Below are positions 55,997 through 64,000 of a stretch of 64,000 nt of DNA, one piece after another. The notes under the pieces were generated by a model. That model searched no databases, had not been told where the DNA came from, and worked only from the letters and a program-made list of their open reading frames with translations. Origin of the DNA: Sinorhizobium fredii NGR234 (lineage in GTDB: Bacteria; Pseudomonadota; Alphaproteobacteria; Rhizobiales; Rhizobiaceae); the NCBI RefSeq assembly GCF_000018545.1, contig NC_012587.1, positions 2,760,001-2,824,000 of the forward strand. The letters run 5' to 3'. Numbering within the stretch: the first letter of the stretch is position 1; each line of letters opens with the position of its first letter. A program made the translations under genes and the position numbers.

Positions 55997-56996
55997 GCAG
56001 CGACCCCACCGCGAACCGGATCCGCCGCCGCAGCAGCGCCGCGCCGAGATGCGGGTGCGGCCGACCGGGCCGATCGTCCCCTCGGCCAATGTCTCCGGCC
56101 ATGCGCTGATGTGCGTCATTGCCATCATGTCCTTCCTCGCCTGCCTGACGCTCGGCGGCGTCAGCATGGTTCGGGCGACGGCGCAAAGCTGGCAATCGCA
56201 GATCTCCCGCGAGATCACCATCCAGATCAAGCCGGACGAGAACCTGGACATGGAGAAAGCGCTCGCGGACGCACGCGATCTCGCCTTGACCTTCTCCGGC
56301 ACCACCGGCGGCAACATCATCGACCGCGCCGCAACGGCCCGGCTGCTCGAACCCTGGCTCGGCGGCGGCCTCGACCTCGACGAACTGCCTGTGCCGCGGC
56401 TCATCGTCATAACGATCGACGAAAACAATCCGCCGGACTTTGCCGCCATGCGCAAGGCGCTGACGGAGACAATCCCGGAAGCCTTCCTCGACGATCACCG
56501 CACCTGGGTCGACCGGCTTGTCGCCATGGCGAACACCACGACGATGATCGGTACCGGCGTGCTGGCGCTCGTCTTTTCAGCCATGGTACTCACCGTCGTT
56601 TTCGCCACCCGCGGGGCGCTGTCCGGCAATCGCCACATCGTCGAGGTGCTGCACTTCGTCGGGGCGGAGGCGAGCTTCGTGGCGTCCGAGTTCCAGAAGC
56701 ACTTCCTCAGAATCAGCCTCAAAGGCGCCGGCGCCGGCGGTCTCCTCGCGGCATTCTCCTTTGCCATCGCCAGCTTCTGGCAATCGCGGACGCTCGCAAC
56801 TCCCGAGACAGACCAGGCGACCGCTCTCTTCGGCACGTTCGCCATTGGCTATACCGGCTATCTGGGCATCTTCGCGATCATCATCGTCATTGCCCTGTTG
56901 ACGACGCTGACGGCGCGGCTGACCGTCACGCGGACGATTTACGAGATCGACCTGATCCGGTCGGACCCGGGCCGGACGGATACCTATCAGAGCTAG
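55989..56996 (+). CDS. ftsX: Cell division protein FtsX
   Basis: 335 residues with four membrane helices and a periplasmic loop (about 70-190) that couples to amidase activators. The helices include HALMCVIAIMSFLACLTLGG, MIGTGVLALVFSAMVLTVVF and YLGIFAIIIVIALLTTLTAR. The N-terminal 35 residues are basic and Pro-rich. The ATG at 55989 lies inside the ftsE end, giving coupled translation. A YdcF gene follows after 80 nt. Confidence 0.92.
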   Translation: MNEQRPHREPDPPPQQRRAEMRVRPTGPIVPSANVSGHALMCVIAIMSFLACLTLGGVSMVRATAQSWQSQISREITIQIKPDENLDMEKALADARDLALTFSGTTGGNIIDRAATARLLEPWLGGGLDLDELPVPRLIVITIDENNPPDFAAMRKALTETIPEAFLDDHRTWVDRLVAMANTTTMIGTGVLALVFSAMVLTVVFATRGALSGNRHIVEVLHFVGAEASFVASEFQKHFLRISLKGAGAGGLLAAFSFAIASFWQSRTLATPETDQATALFGTFAIGYTGYLGIFAIIIVIALLTTLTARLTVTRTIYEIDLIRSDPGRTDTYQS

Positions 56997-57076
56997 CGGC
57001 CGTTCATGGATCAAGCCGTGAATCTTCCCCCAAGCGATCTATCCCCTGCCGCAATCGGCGGCTATGTGAGAGAATC

Positions 57077-57805
57077 ATGATGGGTGAGGAGCTTCGCGAG
57101 AGCGGAATGACCGATAGGGGCAAATGGCGAGACAGGGCCGCGCGCCGCCGTCGGTCGCGTAGCCGGCTGCGCAAGATCCTGCGGCGCGGCTTTTTCGTGC
57201 TGCTCGCCTTTCTCGCCGTCTTCGTCGCCGGCTTCCTGTATTTCGCCGACACGGTGGCCTCGCTGCAGCCGCCTGCCGCACCCAAGGCGGATGCGATCGT
57301 CGTACTGACCGGCGGCTTCCAGCGGATAGAGCAGGCGGTCGAGCTTCTGAAATCCGGTGCCGGCAACCGGCTTCTCATCTCGGGCGTCAATCCGGCGACG
57401 ACGGGCAGCCAGATACGCCGCAACACGCAAAGCTCGGCCGACCTCTTCAAATGCTGCGTCGATATCGGCCATGAAGCGGTCGACACGATCGGCAACGCAA
57501 CCGAGGCCGGTCAATGGATCCACGATCACGGCTACAGGAGCGTCCTCGTCGTCACCAACAACTACCATATGCCGCGCAGCCTTCTCGAACTACGCCGGGT
57601 TCGGCCTGACACAGAATTCATCGCCTATCCGGTCGTCAATTCGGATCTGAAGACATCGAACTGGCTGCGCAATCCGCGCTTTATCAAGGCAATTCTGCTC
57701 GAATATGCCAAGTATTCCATCGCGTTCTTGCGCGATTTCGCGAACGCGCACTTGGCAGACAGTTCGAGAACGGACACCGCCCCGCCGATCCAGGCGAAAG
57801 AGTAG
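57077..57805 (+). CDS. YdcF family protein (DUF218)
   Basis: 242 residues. A basic N-terminus and one membrane helix (ILRRGFFVLLAFLAVFVAGF) anchor a DUF218 domain with DAIVVLTGGFQRIEQAVELL, NATEAGQWI and VVTNNYHMPRSLLELRRV. Family members (SanA, ElyC, YdcF) act in envelope or undecaprenyl-phosphate homeostasis, with no known biochemical activity. The pair of ATG codons at 57077/57080 has GTGAGAG upstream. It is likely part of an ftsE-ftsX-ydcF-plsC run. Confidence 0.88.
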   Translation: MMGEELRESGMTDRGKWRDRAARRRRSRSRLRKILRRGFFVLLAFLAVFVAGFLYFADTVASLQPPAAPKADAIVVLTGGFQRIEQAVELLKSGAGNRLLISGVNPATTGSQIRRNTQSSADLFKCCVDIGHEAVDTIGNATEAGQWIHDHGYRSVLVVTNNYHMPRSLLELRRVRPDTEFIAYPVVNSDLKTSNWLRNPRFIKAILLEYAKYSIAFLRDFANAHLADSSRTDTAPPIQAKE

Positions 57806-57911
57806 CGGGCCGGATTCTGCAAGAACAGTTTTCCTCGGTGCGAGTTTCGTGTAGGCAGCGAACGGCCAGCCGTCTCGCGGTCGGCATCGCCTTCCCATCG
57901 AGAGCCTATTG

Positions 57912-58694
57912 ATGATCATCCTGCGTTCGATCCTCTTCAACCTGGTCTTCTACACCAATCTGATCGTCCAGATGATCGTGCTGACCCCGATCTATTTTCT
58001 CGTGCCGCGCAAGACGGCCTGGTTCGTGCCGAAGAACTGGGTGCGCAGCAACCACTGGCTCATGGAGAAGATCGTCGGAACGACCTTCGAGATCGAGGGT
58101 CTCGATAACGTCCCCAAGGGCGCCTACATCTTCGCGCCGAAGCATCAGTCCTTCTGGGACGCCTATGCGCTTCTGCCGTGGCTCGACGACCCGTTCTACA
58201 TCCTGAAGCGCGAGCTCACCTGGATACCGCTTTTCGGCTGGTACATCGTCAAGCAGCGGATGGTGCCGGTAAACCGCGCGGCGCGCGGCAAGGCGATGAC
58301 CGAGGTCATGGAGCGCACCAAGCGGGAAATGGCGACCGGCCGCCAGTTGATCATCTATCCGGAAGGCACGCGGCGCCCGCCCGGCGCACCGCCGGAGTAT
58401 AAGTATGGCATTGCGCGGCTCTACCGCGACCTGCAGGTACCGGTTGTCCCGGTCGCCATGCATCCGGGCCTGTTCTGGCCACGCCGCAAGTTCCTGCGCT
58501 TCCCCGGCCATTTCAAGGTCCGCGTCCTGCCGCCCATCGAAGCCGGCCTGGATCCGGATGCCTTTTTGGCGAGGCTCGTGGAGGTGACCGAGGCCGCGAG
58601 CGACGAACTCCTCGTCGAGACCGTCAGGGCCAATCCGCATCTGCCCCTGCCACCCACGGCAAAACAGCGTCTGCGCGAACTCGGAGCCGCATGA
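57912..58694 (+). CDS. plsC: 1-acyl-sn-glycerol-3-phosphate acyltransferase
   Basis: 260 residues. It adds the second acyl chain to lysophosphatidic acid. Acyltransferase motif I is in PKHQSFWDAYALLP (HX4D) and the substrate motif is IIYPEGTRRPPG. One N-terminal membrane helix (SILFNLVFYTNLIVQMIVL) anchors it. The frame also has a TTG at 57909; the ATG at 57912 is used. It lies 106 nt past ydcF. Confidence 0.9.
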   Translation: MIILRSILFNLVFYTNLIVQMIVLTPIYFLVPRKTAWFVPKNWVRSNHWLMEKIVGTTFEIEGLDNVPKGAYIFAPKHQSFWDAYALLPWLDDPFYILKRELTWIPLFGWYIVKQRMVPVNRAARGKAMTEVMERTKREMATGRQLIIYPEGTRRPPGAPPEYKYGIARLYRDLQVPVVPVAMHPGLFWPRRKFLRFPGHFKVRVLPPIEAGLDPDAFLARLVEVTEAASDELLVETVRANPHLPLPPTAKQRLRELGAA

Positions 58695-58748
58695 GGAAAA
58701 GCGTGCGCGGTTTTCCGCCCGCATCCAGCTCTAAGATTCTGGAGCCGG

Positions 58749-59303
58749 TCAGGCCTGATCCGAAGCTGCTGCGCCGGCCATAAGATTGGCGGCGACTTCC
58801 TCGAGCCAATGGTCGCGGATGCCCATCTCCCTGAGATGCGCAAGCGTATTGAGCACATATTCCCTGTTGTTCCCCGACTTGCCCACGGCGGTTGCGACCG
58901 TGGCCGCCGCCGCGGCGGCCGTCAGCGCACCGGCATATTGCACGTGCTTGCGGTCGGTTACATAGGCCAGCGCCGGAACCCGGCGACCGTCGGAGAGCTG
59001 CACCGGCATGGTCCGCTCCTTGTAGACATGCGTGACCAGTTCGCGCTCGCGCAGGTAGTCCGTCACTTCCGCCCTTTCGGCGGCGGCAACGCGAAACGCC
59101 ATGCCGATGCAGGAACCGCCGTAGTCGAGTCCAAGGACCAGTCCCGGATGCCGCTCGGTGCCGCGGTGCACCCACGAATGGACGCACAGGGAGCGGCGAT
59201 AGCCGAAGGCCCGCGCCGTCAGCTTCTCCTCGAAGCGAAAGCCCGGATTCCACATCAGCGACCCGTAGCCAAAGACCCAAAATTCGTCCATATCCGCTGC
59301 CAT
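58749..59303 (-). CDS. Gamma-glutamylcyclotransferase, ChaC family
   Basis: 184 residues. ChaC enzymes degrade glutathione to 5-oxoproline and Cys-Gly. The substrate loop is VFGYGSLMWNPGFRF (YGSL motif) and the catalytic Glu lies in VTDYLRERELVTHVYK. An internal poly-Ala stretch (LTAAAAAATVATAVG) is unusual but tolerated. Start at 59303, or the ATG four codons later (MDEFW), which is closer to the family N-terminus. It converges on plsC. Confidence 0.87.
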   Translation of the reverse strand: MAADMDEFWVFGYGSLMWNPGFRFEEKLTARAFGYRRSLCVHSWVHRGTERHPGLVLGLDYGGSCIGMAFRVAAAERAEVTDYLRERELVTHVYKERTMPVQLSDGRRVPALAYVTDRKHVQYAGALTAAAAAATVATAVGKSGNNREYVLNTLAHLREMGIRDHWLEEVAANLMAGAAASDQA

Positions 59304-59536
59304 TCAACCGAATGTTGCCGCACTTGCCGAATCACCAATGGGTTTGGGCAGCGGCCGACGGGAACTTTCTAAAGCGGGACAGGCGAGACTGTGAAGCGGT
59401 TTTCCGCCTCAATGCCGTTCCAACGTGTTGAGACCCGCTGCGCGCCGCTTAAAAGCGGAAGCGATTCGCCGCGGTCGAAGTCGAGTTTGCAGAGAGGCCG
59501 ATAACACCGGCCGGGTAAGTTGGAGTACGCGATACC

Positions 59537-60550
59537 ATGACGGTCACCGAGGTCGCAAAGGGACGGACCGCCAGCCGGAAGTTTCTCTGGCTTGCAATAG
59601 GCATCATCCTCGTCGCCGGCATCTATTCGGGCGCCTGGTTCGCCGCCGCCGACCAGATCGAGAAACGTCTGCCGGCCTATCTGGCGGAAAGGCAGGCGAG
59701 CGGCCTTGGCGGCGAATGCACCGACCCGGAAATTCGCGGCTTTCCGTTCCGCATCGGTCTTTTCTGCGACAAGGTACGCCTCGACGACACCCGCCACGGT
59801 GCGTCCGCATCCTTCGGAGCCCTGAGGACGGCCGCACAGGTCTACCAGCCGGGGCGCGCCGTCGTGGAACTCGACGGGCCTGCGGAAATCCGGGTCTCTC
59901 CGGGCGTATCGGTGTCCGCCGACTGGACGCTCCTGCATGCCAGTCTCGCCGCGACGCTTTCCGGTGTCGACCGCACCTCCATTGCCTATGACAATCTGAC
60001 CGGCACCGTCCGTTCGCCGCTCCTGGGCAAAGGCGTGGGATTCGGCGCGAGCCACGGGGAAATCCACCTGAGGCAGAATGGCGACGACCTCGACGCGGCG
60101 CTCAGCGTGGACAAGCTCGATCTGCGCCCCGAGGAAGGTCCGAGCCCCGCCCCGCCGGCCAACATCGCCGCCGACCTTACGGTCACCGGCAAGGCCGAAT
60201 GGCTGCGCGGCGGTCCGCTTTCCCCACACATGCTGCGCGGCACCAAAGGGGAATTGCGTCAGTTGATCCTGGATGCGGGGAACGGCATGAACGCCAAACT
60301 CTCGGGGCCCTTTTCGGTCAACGAGCAAGGGCTCGTTTCGGGCGAATTCTCCCTGACCCTGGTGAACATCGACGCATGGCGCGAGAACATGGTGAAAGCC
60401 GTCCCCGAGGAGACTGACCTCATCAACAACATCGCCAACATGTTGACGGCGCTCGCCGCCGGCAAGAACGAGGCGACCGTCAAGCTCAACGTGCGCGACG
60501 GCACTGCCTTCCTGGCCTTCGTTCCGATCGGTGTCCTGCCGGCTCTCTGA
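59537..60550 (+). CDS. DUF2125 domain-containing protein
   Basis: 337 residues. An N-terminal membrane helix (FLWLAIGIILVAGIYSGAWF) leads into the DUF2125 region with GGECTDPEIRGFPFRIGLFC, LDGPAEIRVSPG and SVNEQGLVSGEFSL. The protein is alphaproteobacterial, probably envelope-associated, of unknown function; the WFAAADQIEKRLPAY region resembles the AsmA/lipid-transfer fold start (weak inference). It converges on tyrA. Confidence 0.85.
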   Translation: MTVTEVAKGRTASRKFLWLAIGIILVAGIYSGAWFAAADQIEKRLPAYLAERQASGLGGECTDPEIRGFPFRIGLFCDKVRLDDTRHGASASFGALRTAAQVYQPGRAVVELDGPAEIRVSPGVSVSADWTLLHASLAATLSGVDRTSIAYDNLTGTVRSPLLGKGVGFGASHGEIHLRQNGDDLDAALSVDKLDLRPEEGPSPAPPANIAADLTVTGKAEWLRGGPLSPHMLRGTKGELRQLILDAGNGMNAKLSGPFSVNEQGLVSGEFSLTLVNIDAWRENMVKAVPEETDLINNIANMLTALAAGKNEATVKLNVRDGTAFLAFVPIGVLPAL

Positions 60551-60565
60551 GTCGAGCGATCGAAC

Positions 60566-61492
60566 TTATTTCTGATCCATGGCATGCCGGCCGAAGTCCG
60601 GCATGGCCGTATCCTGGCCGGCCTGGATGATCGACCGGCGGATCGCCCGCGTGCGGGTGAAGAGATCGAACAGCTTGTCGCCGTCGCCCCAGCGGATCGC
60701 GCGCTGCAGCGAGGCGAGATCCTCCGAGAAACGCGCCAGCATTTCGAGGATCGCATCTTTGTTGTGCAGGCAGACGTCGCGCCACATGGTCGGGTCCGAG
60801 GCGGCAAGACGGGTGAAATCGCGGAAACCGGAAGCCGAATACTTGATCACTTCGGACTCGGTCACGGTTGCGAGGTCGTCCGCGGTGCCGACGATGTTGT
60901 AGGCAATGATGTGCGGAAGATGCGAGACGATCGCCAGCACCATGTCGTGATGCTCCGGGTCCATCTCGTCGACCATCGAGCCGAGCGCTTCCCAGAACAG
61001 CCTGAGCTTGGCGACGGCTTCCTCGTCCGTGCCCGGAGGCGGCGTCAGAATGCACCAGCGACCGCGGAAAAGCCCGGCGAAGCCGGCATCCGGACCGGAG
61101 TGCTCGGTGCCCGCGATCGGGTGGCCCGGCACGAAATGCACCGTGTCCGGCAGATGCGGCGCCATCTGCGCGATCACCGAGCCCTTCGTCGAGCCGACAT
61201 CGGTGACGATCGCACCGGGCTTCAGATGCGCGGCGATTTCGGCGGCCACAGATTCCGAAGCACCGACCGGCACGGAGACGACGACGAGATCGGCATCCTT
61301 TACCGCCTCGGCGGCCGAGAGCGTGTAGCGATGCCCGAGGCCGAGCTCACCGGCACGCTTCAGGGTCGCTTCGCTGCGCGTCGAGACGACGATCGTTCCG
61401 GCCAGCTGCCTGTCGAGAATATCCCGCGCGATCGACGAGCCGATCAGGCCGATGCCGATGAGGGCGATGGTTTCGAACTGCTGTGCCATCAT
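60566..61492 (-). CDS. tyrA: Prephenate/arogenate dehydrogenase family protein
   Basis: 308 residues. The Rossmann motif is [17 protein letters not shown] and the catalytic His-containing region is [40 protein letters not shown] is also diagnostic. It makes 4-hydroxyphenylpyruvate or tyrosine. Whether prephenate or arogenate is used is unclear; rhizobial enzymes of this group (TyrC) often act on both. It overlaps hisC by 4 nt, so the two are co-translated; HisC may supply aromatic transamination. Confidence 0.92.
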   Translation of the reverse strand: MMAQQFETIALIGIGLIGSSIARDILDRQLAGTIVVSTRSEATLKRAGELGLGHRYTLSAAEAVKDADLVVVSVPVGASESVAAEIAAHLKPGAIVTDVGSTKGSVIAQMAPHLPDTVHFVPGHPIAGTEHSGPDAGFAGLFRGRWCILTPPPGTDEEAVAKLRLFWEALGSMVDEMDPEHHDMVLAIVSHLPHIIAYNIVGTADDLATVTESEVIKYSASGFRDFTRLAASDPTMWRDVCLHNKDAILEMLARFSEDLASLQRAIRWGDGDKLFDLFTRTRAIRRSIIQAGQDTAMPDFGRHAMDQK

Positions 61493-62595
61493 TTCCGTCC
61501 CATGAATTCGGTTAGCGCCGCGACCACGCCCTCATTCGCCTCTTCAGGGCCGATCGTCATCCGCAACGCATTGGGGAAGCCGTAAGCGCTGACCGCACGC
61601 AGGATGAAGCCGCGGCTCGTCAGGAATGTATCCGCCTCCTCGGCCGATCTGCCGCCCGCTTCCGGGAAGTGGATCAGCACGAAATTGGTGACCGACGGCG
61701 TGATGCGTAGACCAATCGCCGTCAGCGCTTCACTCACTCTCGCAAGCCAGGCGAGGTTGTGATCGACAGCCGCGGCGAGGAAGGCCTGGTCCCGGATCGC
61801 CGCCGCACCTGCCGCAATCGCCGGCGCATTGAGGTTGAAGGGACCGCGCACGCGGTCCACGGCCTCGACGACCTGGCGCGGCGCATACATCCAGCCGATC
61901 CGCAGGCCGGCGAGGCCGTAGACCTTCGAGAAGGTGCGCGTCATCACGACGTTGAAGTTGGACGAAACCAACTCTATTCCCGCCTCGTAATCGTTGCGCC
62001 GGACATATTCGGCGTAGGCAGCATCCAGCACGAGCAGAACGCCGGCTGGCAACCCGGCATGCAGGCGCCGCACCTCGTCGACGGGGATATAGGTGCCCGT
62101 CGGGTTGGCCGGATTGGCGATGAAGACAATTTTCGTCCGCTCGGTAACGGCAGCGAGGATTGCGTCGACGTCGACGCGCGCATCCCTCTCCCCGACCGTC
62201 ACCGCAGTGCCGCCTGCGGCGGTGATCTGGATCTTGTAGACGAGAAATCCGTGCTCCGTGACGATCCCTTCGTCGCCGGGGCCGAGATAGGTGTGGCAGA
62301 GGAGCCCGAGCAGCTCGTCCGAGCCGTTGCCGCAGAGGATATTGGCCGGATTGAGCCCGTGAACCGCTGCAATTGCGTCCTTGAGATCGTGCGCCTGCCC
62401 GTCCGGATAGCGCTCGAGATTGAACGCCGCCTGCTGGAACGCCTCGATCGCGCGCGGGCTCGCGCCGAGCGGCGTTTCGTTCGACGACAGCTTGTGCACC
62501 TTCGCAACGCCCGGTGCATGTTCCCTGCCCGGCACATAGGCGGCGATATCCAGGATGCCGGCGCGCGGCTCGGGGCTCTTCAAGGCAAGGTTCAT
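61489..62595 (-). CDS. hisC: Histidinol-phosphate aminotransferase
   Basis: 368 residues from the ATG at 62595 ([13 protein letters not shown]). It is a fold-type I PLP aminotransferase: [35 protein letters not shown], the PLP Lys in [16 protein letters not shown], and [14 protein letters not shown]. HisC enzymes beside tyrA commonly serve both histidine and aromatic amino acid synthesis. The open extension upstream lies in the divergent methyltransferase end and was not used. Confidence 0.93.
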   Translation of the reverse strand: MNLALKSPEPRAGILDIAAYVPGREHAPGVAKVHKLSSNETPLGASPRAIEAFQQAAFNLERYPDGQAHDLKDAIAAVHGLNPANILCGNGSDELLGLLCHTYLGPGDEGIVTEHGFLVYKIQITAAGGTAVTVGERDARVDVDAILAAVTERTKIVFIANPANPTGTYIPVDEVRRLHAGLPAGVLLVLDAAYAEYVRRNDYEAGIELVSSNFNVVMTRTFSKVYGLAGLRIGWMYAPRQVVEAVDRVRGPFNLNAPAIAAGAAAIRDQAFLAAAVDHNLAWLARVSEALTAIGLRITPSVTNFVLIHFPEAGGRSAEEADTFLTSRGFILRAVSAYGFPNALRMTIGPEEANEGVVAALTEFMGRK

Positions 62596-62677
62596 CGGCT
62601 CGGCTTTCGCGGGAGGAATGCGGTCCAGCCAATACCGGGGCAGAGGAAATTTGTCGAGTGCGACGTGGTGGCCGTAA

Positions 62678-63442
62678 CTACGGGGCTTCCGGCGCTCGAA
62701 TGCGGGTGCTGGGAACGCCATGCGGTGCCAGGACAGGGACGAAGACGCGGCGGGAGGCACGCGCCGCCACGGGTAGGCCCTGATAGAGCCGCTTTTGTGC
62801 TTCGACGATGATCACCCCGGAAAAGACCGGCCACACCGAGCGACCGAAGCGCTCCAGCCCGTGGCGCAGCCGCAGGATCATCTTTCGTCTGGACGGCGGA
62901 AAGAAAAGCGCCTCCGAGCTGGCTCCCGGCGTGAAGTTCGTCTCGCGCAACAGTGCGGTCAACTGGCCCCGCGAATAGGGCCGGCCCGAGCCGAAGGGGG
63001 TATGCTCCATCCGCGCCCAGACGCCGCGCCGGTTCGGCACCACGATGACGAGCCGACCGCCCGGCGCAAGGACGCGCCAGATCTCCTTCATCGTCTCGCG
63101 CGGGCTCTCGGCAAATTCCAGCGCATGCACCATCAGCACCCGGTCGATCGAGGCGTCCGGCAGCGGCAATTCCTCGTCGAAGACGAGCGCCGTGGAGGAG
63201 AGTTCGGCAACCGGCCAATTCACCGCGCCCTGGCCGGCCGGCATGAAGGCGAAAGTCCGCTCGGTGTCGGCGCGGAAACGCTCGAGATAGGGAACCGCGT
63301 AGCCGAGGCCGACCAGCCGCTCCTCCGGCATTCGCGCCCAAACGGAGGAGAGCGCCATGCTGACGGCTTGCTCCGCCATCCGGCCGAGCTCGGAATGATA
63401 GAATTGGCGGAGATCGACGATATCGGTGTGCATGCGCAACAT
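62678..63442 (-). CDS. Class I SAM-dependent methyltransferase
   Basis: 254 residues. The methyltransferase domain shows [20 protein letters not shown] and [20 protein letters not shown], as in Methyltransf_11. The classic GxGxG motif I is replaced by [16 protein letters not shown], so it resembles ubiquinone/gloB-linked methyltransferases of Rhizobiales. ATG 63442 (MLRMHTDI) or ATG 63433 is possible; the open region upstream is antisense to gloB. It is divergent from gloB with 83 nt between. Confidence 0.85.
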   Translation of the reverse strand: MLRMHTDIVDLRQFYHSELGRMAEQAVSMALSSVWARMPEERLVGLGYAVPYLERFRADTERTFAFMPAGQGAVNWPVAELSSTALVFDEELPLPDASIDRVLMVHALEFAESPRETMKEIWRVLAPGGRLVIVVPNRRGVWARMEHTPFGSGRPYSRGQLTALLRETNFTPGASSEALFFPPSRRKMILRLRHGLERFGRSVWPVFSGVIIVEAQKRLYQGLPVAARASRRVFVPVLAPHGVPSTRIRAPEAP

Positions 63443-63525
63443 GTTAGCCCTGAAGCGGTGGACTTCAAGGCGGGGCTCGCTACATTCGCCTAGACCCGCC
63501 GCACGCACAATGGGAGGACCAAGCC

Positions 63526-64000
63526 ATGGCCGCGCTCGAACTTGACCTCTTTCTCTGCCGAACCGACAATTTTGGTGTGCTGATCCACGATCCGGCCAGC
63601 GGCGCGACGGCGTCGATCGACGCTCCGGAGGAGCGACCGATCCTCGAGGCACTGGAGCGGCGCGGCTGGCGGCTTACCCATATCCTCACCACCCACCATC
63701 ACGGCGACCACGTGGCGGCAAATGTCAGCCTGAAGCAACGCTTCGGCGTCACCATCATCGGCCCGAAGGGCGAGGCGTCAAAAATTCCGGGGATCGACAA
63801 GCAGGTGGCGCATGGGGAACGCTTCGACTTCGCCGGCCATCCGGTCGAAGTGATCGAAACGCCAGGGCATACCGCCGGTCACATCAGCTTTCATCTGCCC
63901 GAAGACAAATTGCTGTTCGCCGCCGATACACTGTTTGCGCTCGGCTGCGGGCGGCTCTTCGAAGGAACGGCCGAGACGATGTGGCAATCGCTGAACCGGC
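63526..64000 (+). CDS. gloB: Hydroxyacylglutathione hydrolase, N-terminal part (3' end outside window)
   Basis: 158 residues are visible. Glyoxalase II hydrolyses S-lactoylglutathione to lactate and glutathione in methylglyoxal detoxification. The metallo-beta-lactamase zinc motif is [11 protein letters not shown], the second ligand region is [14 protein letters not shown] and the bridging Asp is in [20 protein letters not shown]. The ATG at 63526 follows GGGAGGACC. The window ends before the stop. Confidence 0.93.
   Translation, partial: MAALELDLFLCRTDNFGVLIHDPASGATASIDAPEERPILEALERRGWRLTHILTTHHHGDHVAANVSLKQRFGVTIIGPKGEASKIPGIDKQVAHGERFDFAGHPVEVIETPGHTAGHISFHLPEDKLLFAADTLFALGCGRLFEGTAETMWQSLNR

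Noticed and set aside
1..64000. CRISPR array or restriction-modification/defence island
   Set aside because: No regularly spaced short repeats and no cas, restriction or defence genes were found.

Overview
The window is chromosomal DNA of a fast-growing rhizobium, most likely Ensifer/Sinorhizobium. The evidence is the alphaproteobacterial gene orders (lysC-ptsP-prfA-prmC, lptM-lysA, ftsE-ftsX, hisC-tyrA), a CpdR response regulator, families typical of Rhizobiales (DUF4167, DUF1178, DUF2125, TIGR02302/DUF4175), high GC content, and RIME-like intergenic repeats. The species is inferred from these family patterns, not measured.

Left part (1-27,400) is core housekeeping. It holds an M23 peptidase (cut by the window edge), ClpB, a DUF4167 protein, then a minus-strand block lysC-ptsP-prfA-prmC (aspartate kinase, nitrogen PTS enzyme I, release factor 1 and its methylase). 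Next come ubiG, a DUF1178-nitrilase pair, glutaredoxin, ComF, a methyltransferase, a short Flp pilin gene, mutT, a GNAT acetyltransferase, argJ, a parvulin, secA, and a flippase/acetyltransferase pair for surface polysaccharide. An acyl-CoA synthetase closes the block.

Middle part (27,400-36,280) is the accessory section and the most unusual. Five co-directional genes appear to form one operon: a CBS-CBS-BON protein, a zinc alcohol dehydrogenase, a 1,290-residue GH94-type protein resembling the C-terminal half of cyclic beta-1,2-glucan synthase without its glycosyltransferase, a 47-codon ORF, and a 782-residue fusion of both ethanolamine ammonia-lyase subunits (EutB-EutC) behind a twin-arginine signal. 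A near-identical 22-25 nt direct repeat lies at both edges, and a tRNA-Leu(CAA) gene, 3' end facing the segment, lies just beyond the right copy. If the Tat signal works, this would be an exported adenosylcobalamin radical enzyme with an acetaldehyde-consuming dehydrogenase encoded beside it.

Right part (36,280-64,000) returns to core genes: dsbB, an HNH nuclease, a 3-methyladenine glycosylase, gluQRS, a YihY/BrkB protein, an SDR, a small twin-TM protein, a cobalamin adenosyltransferase, rhomboid, etfBA, hbdA, a TlpA-like thioredoxin, argH, lptM, lysA, TIGR02302, cpdR, hpt, ftsEX, YdcF, plsC, chaC, DUF2125, hisC-tyrA, a methyltransferase and the start of gloB. Three of the four RIME-like repeats cluster at 53.3-55.0 kb, each upstream of a minus-strand gene.
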